DNA from: Acidiferrobacter sp.
GTDB taxonomy: Bacteria > Pseudomonadota > Gammaproteobacteria > Arenicellales > UBA868
Length of the DNA: 14,914 nucleotides
Direction of reading: 5' to 3'
Assembly (NCBI GenBank): GCA_002694065.1
Contig: NZKZ01000127.1
Coordinates: 1 to 14,914 of the forward strand
Within the stretch, counting starts at the first letter, position 1; each line of letters opens with the position of its first letter. The translations under genes and the position numbers were made by a program. Of this stretch, positions 6,267 to 13,856 are shown in pieces. Under the pieces are notes generated by a model. That model saw only the letters and a list, made by a program, of their open reading frames with translations. It did not search any database and was not told the origin of the DNA.

Positions 6267-7457
6267 TCAGATGGCGCCCTCGGACTGCCGTACGCGACTG
6301 AACCAGATAATCAGCAATAACACCAGCGCTAAAAACGGCAACACCAGCAGGTTAAGCATCTGCCAGCCAGCGATCTCATGCACCACTCCAGAGATTCCGG
6401 CTGTCAGAGCGACCGTCCCGAAAATCATGAGATCGTTCAGTCCCTGGGTCTTGGCTTTTTCTGAGGGCGTGTAACTCTCGGTCACCAATGTCGTGCCGCC
6501 AATAAAGAGAAAGTTCCATCCTAATCCCAACAGCACCAGCGCAGCAACGAAGTGCGCCACGGTGTCACCATTCAGGCTCGCGGCCACACTGGCGAAGAGC
6601 ATCAGGACACCGATGCCCATGATTCTCAACACACCAAAACGCGTTATCAGGTTGCCGGTAAAAAATGAAGGCAGGAACATGGCCAGCACATGCCACTCGA
6701 TCACAAAAGCGGTGTCGGAAAATGAATGACCGCAACCCGCCATGGCCAGCGGCGTAGATGTCATCACAAGATTCATGACGCCGTACGCAATCAATGCTCC
6801 CGCAACAGGAACAAAGAACACCGGCTGACAGATGATTGCCTTAAGGGGTCGCTGACTGCCGTGGCGCTCGACTTCTGTGGGCGGTGATATCCGCAGAAAT
6901 GACGCCAACAGTATGGATAATGAATATACGATCAGCAGACTGGCGTAACTGCCTGCAAAGGGAAACCCGGCGATCAGGTCACGATTGAATGCGGCGAGAT
7001 TCGGGCCCACAAAAGCCGCTACGACGCCTCCAGCGAGCACCCATGAGATAGCCCGGCTACGATATGCGCTGCCGCTAACATCAGCGGCGGCGAAACGATA
7101 GTAATGACCGACGCCATTGAGCACGCCGATCAGAAAAGATCCGGCGCAAAAGAGCCAGAAGTCCCTTTCTGTGATAGCGTGGATCGCGACAGCGGCACCG
7201 ACCAAGCCGGCGAGGGGACCGATCATAAATCCCGCTCGACGACCGATCCGCTTCATCATGAGGGACGCAGGAAAAGTCGTCAGCAATGTTCCGACATACA
7301 TGCACGACAACGGGACGGTTGCCCAGAGGCTGTTGCTCGCCAGAGACAACCCGGTCAGTGCCGAGGTCGCAACGATAAGGGAACTGCCGGACAGCATCAG
7401 CCCCTGACAGACGGAAAGAAGCAGGACATTACGGCGCAACGCGCCCGAAAACGACAC
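6267..7457 (-). CDS. MFS transporter, uncharacterised family
   Basis: A 396-residue major facilitator superfamily protein with about twelve hydrophobic segments. The loop between helices 2 and 3 carries the degenerate motif A PASLMMKRIGRRAGF (63-77). The distinctive NGVGHYYRFAAADV (114-127) and SRAISWVLAGGVVAAFVGPN (134-153) place it in a widespread but poorly characterised MFS clade; substrate unknown. The start is GTG at 7457 with a very good AGGAGAG 7 nt upstream. The gene follows icmF on the same strand after 107 nt with no terminator hairpin, so it may be the distal gene of the icmF transcript. If so, a role in moving an organic acid or cofactor tied to that pathway is possible; this is inference only. 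Its 3' end nearly touches that of the EamA gene. Confidence 0.86.
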   Translation of the reverse strand: MSFSGALRRNVLLLSVCQGLMLSGSSLIVATSALTGLSLASNSLWATVPLSCMYVGTLLTTFPASLMMKRIGRRAGFMIGPLAGLVGAAVAIHAITERDFWLFCAGSFLIGVLNGVGHYYRFAAADVSGSAYRSRAISWVLAGGVVAAFVGPNLAAFNRDLIAGFPFAGSYASLLIVYSLSILLASFLRISPPTEVERHGSQRPLKAIICQPVFFVPVAGALIAYGVMNLVMTSTPLAMAGCGHSFSDTAFVIEWHVLAMFLPSFFTGNLITRFGVLRIMGIGVLMLFASVAASLNGDTVAHFVAALVLLGLGWNFLFIGGTTLVTESYTPSEKAKTQGLNDLMIFGTVALTAGISGVVHEIAGWQMLNLLVLPFLALVLLLIIWFSRVRQSEGAI

Positions 7458-7564
7458 GACAATACTCTCCTGAAAGCTGGGGTGGATGCGGATGCTCTAG
7501 GGTGTCTGCACAGGGCCGTTATGGCGTTGTCAGCCGGGTGCCCACCCAAAGTGCGCCGATGGTA

Positions 7565-10500
7565 CTACATGCCACGGCGATACTTGCCGCCCACCTCAAA
7601 GAACGCCTGCGTTAACTGACCAAGCGAGCAGACACGAGCGGCCTCCATCAGTGGATAGAAAACATTGTGGCCGCCGAGCGCAGCTTCCTTGACGGCTTCA
7701 ATTGCTGTGTCGGCCGCGTCCTCGTGCCGGCTTTGAAATGCTTTCAGCCGCTCCAGCTGACCCTGTTTTTCAGACTCGGTGCCGCGAGCGAGTTCGACGT
7801 CAGGGCTGCTGTCGTCTTCATCATTGAGGAATGTGTTGACACCAATGATGGGATAACTGCCATCGTGTTTTCGGGTTTCGTAATAGAGGGATTCTTCCTG
7901 AATCTTGCCCCGCTGATAGCCGGTCTCCATCGCGCCCAGCACACCTCCGCGCTCTGCGAGCCGGTCAAACTCAGCAAGCACCGCCTGCTCTACCAGATCC
8001 GTCAACTCTTCTATGATAAAGCTGCCCTGGTTAGGGTTCTCGTTGCGCGCCAGACCCCATTCCCGGTTGATAATCATCTGGATCGCCAGTGCGCGGCGAA
8101 CCGACTCTGCACTGGGGGTCGTAAACGCCTCATCATGCGCATTGGTGTGCAGGCTGTTGCAGTTGTCATAGACCGCGATTAATGCCTGCAGCGTGGTCCG
8201 GATATCATTGAAACTCATCTCCTGCGCATGCAGGGACCGGCCCGAGGTCTGAATGTGGTATTTGAGTTTCTGGCTGCGCAGATTGGCGCCATAACGCTCC
8301 CGCAGCGTGATGGCCCAGATCCTCCGTGCCACCCGGCCAAGGACGGTATATTCCGGATCCATTCCGTTCGAGAAGAAAAACGACAGGTTCGGCGCAAAAT
8401 CATCCACCGCCATTCCCCGAGCAAGATAGGATTCAAGGTACGTGAAGCCATTGGCCAACGTGAGGGCCAATTGGGTGATGGGATTCGCGCCCGCCTCAGC
8501 GATGTGATATCCGGAAATGGACACCGAGTAAAAGTTGCGAACCCGGTTATCAATGAAATACTGCTGGATATCCCCCATCATGCGGAGGCTGAAATCGGTG
8601 GAAAAGAGACAGGTATTCTGACCCTGGTCTTCCTTGAGGATATCCGCCTGAACGGTACCTCTGACATTTTCCAGGGCAAAGCTCCGGATCTGGCCCATCT
8701 CTTCTCCGGATGGCTCCCGCGAGTGCTTCTCACGAAACCGGTCAACCTGCTGATCGATTGCGGTGTTGAGGAAAAATGCCAAGACGGTAGGAGCAGGTCC
8801 ATTAATCGTCATGGAGACGGATGTGGCGGGATCACACAGATCAAAGCCGTGGTACAGGGTTCTCATGTCCTCCAGTGTTGCAATCGATACTCCCGAGGTG
8901 CCCACTTTCCCGTAAATATCGGGACGCATTGCAGGATCAGCGCCATACAGAGTGACTGAATCAAATGCCGTCGATAGGCGCTTGGCTTTCGAATCCGCGG
9001 AGAGCAAACGAAAGCGCTGGTTGGTCCGGGCGGCATCTCCCTCTCCGGCGAACATTCGCGTGGGATCTTCATTCTCCCGCTTGAATGGAAAAACACCTGC
9101 CGTATAAGGGAATGATCCCGGTACGTTCTCCAACAACTGCCAACGAAGCCGGTCTCCTGCATCGTGATAACGTGGAAGACTGACGCGGGGGATACGTGTG
9201 CCTGATAAAGAGGTATAACTGAGTCGCGCTTCAGATTCCGGCCCGTCGCCTTCGCCCTCAGAACCGCTTTCCTGATACTGGCGGCGCAGCGCATCAAACC
9301 CTTCAATCTGGTCGATGAGATCTTGACCCAGAGCGGTCTCCGTCTCAGCCACCAGCGCCTGTAGCGACTCCGTCGGTTGCTGTTTGGAATCGAGAAGATC
9401 GATACTGGTTTTCAGGTGCTGTCGGTGGCGGGCCAGCGTCTCGAGTTCACCGACTCTCTCGTGATACCGGCGGACGGAGTCGGCCACCTCTGACAAATAC
9501 CGTTCTCGGTCCCCAGGAAGACTTTCGGGATGCTGTACTGCGTTTCGCGCTTGCCCCAGAAGACCTGGTCCGGCCGACAGACCCTGCGTTGTCAGTGACG
9601 CCTTGATCGCCTGATACAGTGCGCTGACTCCCGAATCATTGAACCGTGCTGCCATGGTGGTGTAGACGGGCATCTGGTCTGGCGTTTCAGCGAATGCACC
9701 ACGATTACGCTGTACCTGCTTGCGCACATCGCGCAATGCATCCTGAGCCCCCTTTCGGTCTGACTTATTGATCGCCACCACGTCCGCGTAATCCAGCATC
9801 TCGATCTTCTCCAGCTGGGACGCTGCACCGAACTCGGGCGTCATGACATATAAGGAGGTATCCACGCGGGAAGTAATCCCGGCATCTCCCTGACCTATGC
9901 CGGGCGTCTCAACAATGACAAGATCGAACTCTGCACACCGACAGGCGGCTACCAAATCATCGAGTTGCTCGGGCACTTCGCCGGCGGCACCTCTTGTCGC
10001 AAAGGAGCGGAAGAAAATGTTGGCACCATCAATCGCGTTCATCCGAATGCGGTCTCCCAGCAGTGCACCGCCCGTTTTTCTTCGAGTGGGATCCACTGCC
10101 AGGACGGCAATTCGAAGCGCATCTCCATAATCAATGCGAAAACGAAGGACCAACTCATCCGTCAGGGAGGACTTACCGGACCCGCCGGTGCCGGTGATAC
10201 CCAACACCGGCGCATGGTCCTGACGACGGGCCGCTGCGGTGCGTATCTGGCGCATCAGAAATTCACTGACAGTGTCATTCTCGATCTCGGTCAACACGCG
10301 TGCGAGTTGCACCCCGTCGGACGCCTTTATGCCTTCTATGGACTCGCTGGGTTGCTCAGCCGGATAAAAGTCTGCCCGCTCCAGCATGTCATCGATCATG
10401 CCCTGAAGGCCAAGATGCTGGCCGTCGCCGGGAGAATAGATTCTGCTGACCCCGTAGTCGTGGAGCGCCTTGATTTCCTCATCCACAATGACGCCCCCGC

Positions 10501-10831
10501 CTCCTCCGAATACCCGAATATCCGGCCGGTTACGCTGGCGCAGCATGTCGATCATGTAGGAGAAAAATTCAGTGTGCCCGCCCTGGTAAGAACTGACCGC
10601 AATACCCTGGGCATCTTCCTGAATCGCTGCATCAACAATCTCTGCAACGCTGCGGTTATGGCCGAGGTGAATCACCTCTGCCCCGGATGCCTGCAGGAGT
10701 CGGCGGATGATATTGATCGCAGCATCGTGGCCGTCAAAAAGACTGGCCGCGGTCACGAACCGGATGCGGTAGCCGATGTCCGGTCGAATCGGCGCTCCGG
10801 GTTGACTGACAGAAGATGGGATAGAACTCAT
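7565..10831 (-). CDS. icmF: IcmF, fused B12-dependent isobutyryl-CoA mutase with G-protein chaperone
   Basis: This 1088-residue enzyme interconverts isobutyryl-CoA and n-butyryl-CoA by adenosylcobalamin radical chemistry, linking valine and short-chain fatty acid metabolism. The domain order is characteristic. First is a B12-binding domain with the base-off ligand H35 in LFDGHDAA. Next is a MeaB-like GTPase chaperone with P-loop GTGGSGKSS (214-222), ETPGIGQGDA (308-317) and NKSD (355-358), then a helical linker (about 440-560) and the TIM-barrel mutase domain to the C terminus. F581 in TAGVFPFKRE and Q738 in DQGQNTC occupy the positions of the Tyr/Arg pair of methylmalonyl-CoA mutase; Phe/Gln is the isobutyryl-CoA type. 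The start is ATG 10831: an upstream TTG (10864) lies inside the predicted -10 box. It diverges from a LiuR-like regulator over a shared operator. Confidence 0.96.
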   Translation of the reverse strand: MSSIPSSVSQPGAPIRPDIGYRIRFVTAASLFDGHDAAINIIRRLLQASGAEVIHLGHNRSVAEIVDAAIQEDAQGIAVSSYQGGHTEFFSYMIDMLRQRNRPDIRVFGGGGGVIVDEEIKALHDYGVSRIYSPGDGQHLGLQGMIDDMLERADFYPAEQPSESIEGIKASDGVQLARVLTEIENDTVSEFLMRQIRTAAARRQDHAPVLGITGTGGSGKSSLTDELVLRFRIDYGDALRIAVLAVDPTRRKTGGALLGDRIRMNAIDGANIFFRSFATRGAAGEVPEQLDDLVAACRCAEFDLVIVETPGIGQGDAGITSRVDTSLYVMTPEFGAASQLEKIEMLDYADVVAINKSDRKGAQDALRDVRKQVQRNRGAFAETPDQMPVYTTMAARFNDSGVSALYQAIKASLTTQGLSAGPGLLGQARNAVQHPESLPGDRERYLSEVADSVRRYHERVGELETLARHRQHLKTSIDLLDSKQQPTESLQALVAETETALGQDLIDQIEGFDALRRQYQESGSEGEGDGPESEARLSYTSLSGTRIPRVSLPRYHDAGDRLRWQLLENVPGSFPYTAGVFPFKRENEDPTRMFAGEGDAARTNQRFRLLSADSKAKRLSTAFDSVTLYGADPAMRPDIYGKVGTSGVSIATLEDMRTLYHGFDLCDPATSVSMTINGPAPTVLAFFLNTAIDQQVDRFREKHSREPSGEEMGQIRSFALENVRGTVQADILKEDQGQNTCLFSTDFSLRMMGDIQQYFIDNRVRNFYSVSISGYHIAEAGANPITQLALTLANGFTYLESYLARGMAVDDFAPNLSFFFSNGMDPEYTVLGRVARRIWAITLRERYGANLRSQKLKYHIQTSGRSLHAQEMSFNDIRTTLQALIAVYDNCNSLHTNAHDEAFTTPSAESVRRALAIQMIINREWGLARNENPNQGSFIIEELTDLVEQAVLAEFDRLAERGGVLGAMETGYQRGKIQEESLYYETRKHDGSYPIIGVNTFLNDEDDSSPDVELARGTESEKQGQLERLKAFQSRHEDAADTAIEAVKEAALGGHNVFYPLMEAARVCSLGQLTQAFFEVGGKYRRGM

Positions 10832-10863
10832 AGCCGTAAAGTGCACCAGGCGACGAACACCCA

Positions 10864-10892
10864 ATTTTAGTTTCCGTTTACGTAAACGTCAA
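10864..10892 (-). promoter_or_regulatory. Promoter of icmF
   Basis: On the minus strand, TTGACG (10892-10887) and TAAAAT (10869-10864) are separated by 17 nt. The expected start near 10857 leaves a leader of about 26 nt before the ATG at 10831, too short for a B12 riboswitch. The -35 hexamer overlaps the 14-bp palindrome at 10875-10888. Confidence 0.65.
10875..10888. promoter_or_regulatory. Palindromic operator shared by icmF and the LiuR-like gene
   Basis: CGTTTACGTAAACG is a perfect 14-bp palindrome in the intergenic region. Read on the minus strand with its flank it gives TTGACGTTTACGTAAAC, which resembles, from memory, the site reported for LiuR-type MerR regulators of branched-chain amino acid catabolism. 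It overlaps the -35 boxes of both divergent promoters, so binding would be expected to repress both. Confidence 0.7.
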
Positions 10893-10905
10893 TTAGAGCT
10901 ATACT
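10877..10905 (+). promoter_or_regulatory. Promoter of the LiuR-like regulator gene
   Basis: TTTACG (10877-10882) and TATACT (10900-10905) are 17 nt apart, giving a start near 10912 and a leader of about 30 nt. The normal 17-nt spacing, rather than the 19-nt spacing of MerR-activated promoters, fits simple repression. The -35 lies inside the palindromic operator. Confidence 0.6.
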
Positions 10906-10941
10906 TCGGATCCCGGTCCAAAAGTTCACAACAGTGCCGAT

Positions 10942-11328
10942 ATGACCCTAGATGCGACCGCCTATTCGATCTCGGATCTTGCCCAGGAATTCAATCTCAC
11001 CACCCGGGCCATCCGGTTTTATGAGGATGAAGGACTGCTTCAACCGGGCCGTAGCGGCCGTCGACGAGTGTACAGCGCGCGAGATCGGGTACGCCTGAAA
11101 CTCATTCTTCGCGGCAAACGTCTCGGCTTCTCGCTCAGCGACGTCAGGGACATCATCGAGATGTACGACCTGGATGCGGGCGAGACGGGGCAATTGCGCT
11201 ACTTCCTGGATCAGATTCAAGAACGTCGCGAAGCGCTTGAGCAGCAGCGCAGCGACATTGACCTGACCTTAAGAGAACTCGATGAGATCGAGTCACAATG
11301 CCAGGGTCGACTTGCCTCAATCTCTTGA
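10942..11328 (+). CDS. liuR: LiuR-like MerR-family transcriptional regulator
   Basis: A 128-residue DNA-binding protein. The winged-helix MerR domain starts with SISDLAQEFNLTTRAIRFYE (9-28), followed by DEGLLQPGR and RVYSARDRVRLKLILRGKRLGFSLSDV (42-68). A coiled-coil dimerisation helix spans about 84-124. The RDRVRLKLILRGKRLGFSL block is what I associate with LiuR, the repressor of leucine/isovalerate and related catabolic genes in gammaproteobacteria; its effector is thought to be an acyl-CoA or related metabolite. There is a single cysteine (C120), so it is not a metal or redox sensor of the MerR/SoxR type. It diverges from icmF over a palindrome embedded in both promoters, implying control of icmF and autoregulation. 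The gene symbol is by similarity; no liu catabolic operon is in this window. Confidence 0.85.
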   Translation: MTLDATAYSISDLAQEFNLTTRAIRFYEDEGLLQPGRSGRRRVYSARDRVRLKLILRGKRLGFSLSDVRDIIEMYDLDAGETGQLRYFLDQIQERREALEQQRSDIDLTLRELDEIESQCQGRLASIS

Positions 11329-11384
11329 GAGCATCACGCTGCGATTCTTGGTAACCCCTGGATTGACAACTTAAGGACCGGCTC

Positions 11385-12425
11385 TTGTTTAACAACTCCA
11401 GTACAGGAACGCAGGTACTGCTGGTCCTTGCAAGTCTGACAGTAGTCATTGCGGGTCTCAAAGCCGCCAGCAGTATCGTCGTCCCACTGCTGATGGCCAT
11501 CTTCCTTGCCATCATATCGGCAGCGATGCTGCAATGGCTTCAGCGCCGAGGATTGCCGCTCTGGGCGGCAATGACGCTGGTGCTGTTGCTTCTGGCGAGC
11601 ACTCTGGTCACATTGGGCTCACTTATCGGCGCCTCCATCAACCAGTTCAGCAGCGCCCTGCCCCGTTATGAGGCGCAGCTCAATTCTCTGATCACCCAGG
11701 CAACGGTATGGCTCGGGGGGCTTGGAATCAAATTGCCTGCGGGCGGCGTCACCGAACTCTTCGATCCGGCAGGAGCCGCCAAACTTCTGGGTCGCCTCCT
11801 CAGCGGTTTTGGCGGACTGCTCGCCAACAGCATGCTCATTATCCTTACGGTTCTGTTTTTGATGGTTGAGTCGACCAGCCTGCCTGAGAAGCTGCGAAGC
11901 ATTTCGAGAAATCCCGACAAGGCCCTCGGCGACCTTGCCGCTTTTATGGCGTCAGTCAATCACTATCTCGTGATCAAAGCCGTAATGAGCCTGATTACGG
12001 GTCTTGCAATCGCGCTCTACCTCGTCATCCTCGGAGTCGACTTTGCGATCATCTGGGGATCACTTGCCTTCTTTATGAACTTTGTTCCCTATATCGGGTC
12101 AATCATTGCCGCGATACCTGCCGTCACCCTTGCCCTTCTTGACGCTGGACCCGTCATCGCGCTTTCGGTCGCCGCCGGATTCGTCGTGGTCAATATTGTG
12201 GTCGGTAACGTGCTGGAGCCACGGTATATGGGAAAGGGTCTCGGTCTTTCGACTCTAGTAGTGTTTCTTTCTCTTCTGTTTTGGGGCTGGATATTCGGCC
12301 CTGTCGGTATGTTCCTCTCCACCCCCCTGACCATGATTGTCAAGATTGCATTGGAAAACGATCCGAGAAGCCGCTGGATCAGCGTATTGCTGAGCGCTCA
12401 GGCCCCCGACCGAAATACCTCTTAA
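11385..12425 (+). CDS. AI-2E family transporter-like membrane protein
   Basis: A 346-residue polytopic inner-membrane protein of the AI-2E family (PF01594 type), whose members include YdiK, PerM and the TqsA autoinducer-2 exporter. Hydrophobic segments lie at about 11-50 (two), 60-84, 143-161, 196-218, 220-252, 255-275 and 288-320. Family motifs NFVPYIGS (232-239), NVLEPRYMGKGLGLS (275-289) and GPVGMFLSTPLT (305-316) are clear, and a soluble stretch occupies about 85-140. The start is TTG at 11385, with AAGGA 7 nt upstream and no closer ATG. It follows the regulator by 56 nt on the same strand and may be co-transcribed. Actual transport of AI-2 is not implied; many members have other or unknown substrates. 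Confidence 0.88.
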   Translation: MFNNSSTGTQVLLVLASLTVVIAGLKAASSIVVPLLMAIFLAIISAAMLQWLQRRGLPLWAAMTLVLLLLASTLVTLGSLIGASINQFSSALPRYEAQLNSLITQATVWLGGLGIKLPAGGVTELFDPAGAAKLLGRLLSGFGGLLANSMLIILTVLFLMVESTSLPEKLRSISRNPDKALGDLAAFMASVNHYLVIKAVMSLITGLAIALYLVILGVDFAIIWGSLAFFMNFVPYIGSIIAAIPAVTLALLDAGPVIALSVAAGFVVVNIVVGNVLEPRYMGKGLGLSTLVVFLSLLFWGWIFGPVGMFLSTPLTMIVKIALENDPRSRWISVLLSAQAPDRNTS

Positions 12426-12457
12426 TTACATCCGCCATCCGCTTCTCGTTGCACGAC

Positions 12458-12491
12458 TCTTTGGTGAAGCGCGGGGGTATCACCAAAAGAG
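12458..12491 (+). promoter_or_regulatory. Hairpin covering the ribosome binding region of the MFS exporter gene
   Basis: TTTGGTGA (12460-12467) pairs perfectly with TCACCAAA (12480-12487) across a 12-nt loop. The stem extends by CTC (12457-12459 region) with GAG (12489-12491) around one bulged A. The 3' arm holds the only Shine-Dalgarno-like purines (AAAAGAGA) before the ATG at 12503. No T run follows, so it is not a terminator; it could be an operator or an RNA element limiting translation. Confidence 0.5.
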
Positions 12492-12502
12492 ACCGCTGAT
12501 TC

Positions 12503-13741
12503 ATGAAACTCGACGCGCTGCAGTCACCGAGATACCGGCGCTTCTGGCTGGGCTCTATTGGTTCCACCGGAGCCACGCAACTTTACTTTGTGGGAATGGG
12601 CTGGCTGGTCTTCAAACTGACCGGCTCTGCCCTTTATCTCGGACTCCTCGGCGTTGCCATGGCAGTACCTACCATTCTTGCCACGCTTGCAGGAGGGCTC
12701 GTAGCCGATCATGGAAACCGCGGCCGTATCCTGCTCATCACATCCATACTGGCAGGTCTGGCGCTTGGCATATTGACCATTCTCGACCTCGGCGAATGGG
12801 TCACTGTTTGGCAGGTATTGCTCCTCGCGGCCCTGTTGGGTCTGATCTCAGGGTTTGATCTGCCGGCCCGGGTCTCATTCTTCCCCGCCCTCATCGAACC
12901 ACATCAAATGATGAGCGCCGTGGCATTGAACTCAATTCTCTGGCAAGGGACCAGGATGGTGTTGCCTGCTGTAGGCGGGGTGTTAATTGCCCTTGCCGAT
13001 ACCTGGATTATTTTTGCTTTATGCACCGTCGGATTTGCTGTCATGGCCAGGATTCTTTTGAGTCTGCAGACACCCAATTCGCTCCCGAGAGACTCAGACC
13101 ACAATCGTGGCCTTGGTGCAGCCTGGCGATTCATCCGCCAGGAGAAACTCTTCGCTGTCCTGATCGCGATGACGTGGATCTCGATGTTCTTTGGCACGGC
13201 TTATGTCCAGATCATGCCGGTGTTTGCGGAATTACTGGGCACCGGCGAGGAAGGCTATGGGTTGCTTCTCTCTGCCACCGGCGTTGGATCTGTGCTGGGG
13301 ACCATTCTGGTGGGCCGGCTGCAGAACTCGCCCAGACTTGGCAGCGTCATGATGGGCGGAAGCGTTTTGTTCTCCCTGTCATTGATTCTGTTTGCGCTGG
13401 TGACCGGGCTTGCGGCGGACTGGCGATTCGCTTTTGCGCTTGCATGCGCCTGCGCCATGCTATCCGCCGTTGGGGGATCATTTTTTCTGATCAGCTCTAT
13501 GACGGTGATGCAGCTTGCCGTACCGGATGCCTTGCGCGGCAGAGTCATGGGGATACACAGCATCACCTTCAGCCTGATTGCGCTGGGTGGCCTGGTTTTG
13601 GGGCCACTCGCTGAACTCTTCTCAGCGCCCAGCGCCCTGCTGATCGGGGTCGGTGTGGTATTGGCCAGTATTGTTGGATTTTCGATCAAGTTCGATCGAT
13701 TGTGGCACCTCAATGGTCAGGATCAGCAACTCCATCTTTAG
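12503..13741 (+). CDS. MFS exporter, EntS-like (MFS_3 group)
   Basis: A 412-residue major facilitator protein with about twelve membrane segments. The N terminus SPRYRRFWLGSIGSTGATQL (8-27) and the motif A loop AGGLVADHGNRGRIL (63-77) resemble the EntS/transmembrane secretion effector group, whose known members export siderophores or drugs. The conserved DALRGRVMGIHS near residue 347 is typical of the same group. The start is ATG 12503; upstream purines are weak and lie in a hairpin. It is 77 nt downstream of the AI-2E family gene on the same strand. There is no siderophore biosynthesis gene nearby, so the substrate is unknown. It is unrelated in sequence to the MFS gene at 6267-7457. Confidence 0.87.
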   Translation: MKLDALQSPRYRRFWLGSIGSTGATQLYFVGMGWLVFKLTGSALYLGLLGVAMAVPTILATLAGGLVADHGNRGRILLITSILAGLALGILTILDLGEWVTVWQVLLLAALLGLISGFDLPARVSFFPALIEPHQMMSAVALNSILWQGTRMVLPAVGGVLIALADTWIIFALCTVGFAVMARILLSLQTPNSLPRDSDHNRGLGAAWRFIRQEKLFAVLIAMTWISMFFGTAYVQIMPVFAELLGTGEEGYGLLLSATGVGSVLGTILVGRLQNSPRLGSVMMGGSVLFSLSLILFALVTGLAADWRFAFALACACAMLSAVGGSFFLISSMTVMQLAVPDALRGRVMGIHSITFSLIALGGLVLGPLAELFSAPSALLIGVGVVLASIVGFSIKFDRLWHLNGQDQQLHL

Positions 13742-13795
13742 GATCCAGCACTGCCAACGCTTCCCGTCGGACGCTGGACGATGTTTAACGCCTCA

Positions 13796-13823
13796 TTATT
13801 TGCCAATGCCGGCATGGTAAAAT
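13796..13823 (+). promoter_or_regulatory. Possible promoter of purB
   Basis: TTATTT (13796-13801) and TAAAAT (13818-13823) are 16 nt apart, upstream of the TTG start at 13857. The -35 is poor. It is the best candidate in the 115-nt gap after the MFS gene, which contains no clear terminator. Confidence 0.25.
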
Positions 13824-13856
13824 TAACCTTCTTCCGATGTGTTTGCAGGCCCCGCG

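Noticed and set aside
10832..10864. Upstream TTG start that would lengthen IcmF by 11 residues
   Set aside because: The TTG falls within the predicted -10 box of the icmF promoter, so it would not be in the mRNA. The ATG at 10831 gives a leader of about 26 nt.
9965..10870. Plus-strand ORF of 301 codons antisense to icmF
   Set aside because: It is a shadow of the highly conserved icmF reading frame and has no domain motifs or ribosome binding site.
10831..10941. Possible cobalamin riboswitch before the B12-dependent mutase
   Set aside because: The predicted icmF leader is only about 26 nt and the whole intergenic region is 110 nt, mostly taken by the two promoters. No B12-box-like sequence was seen.
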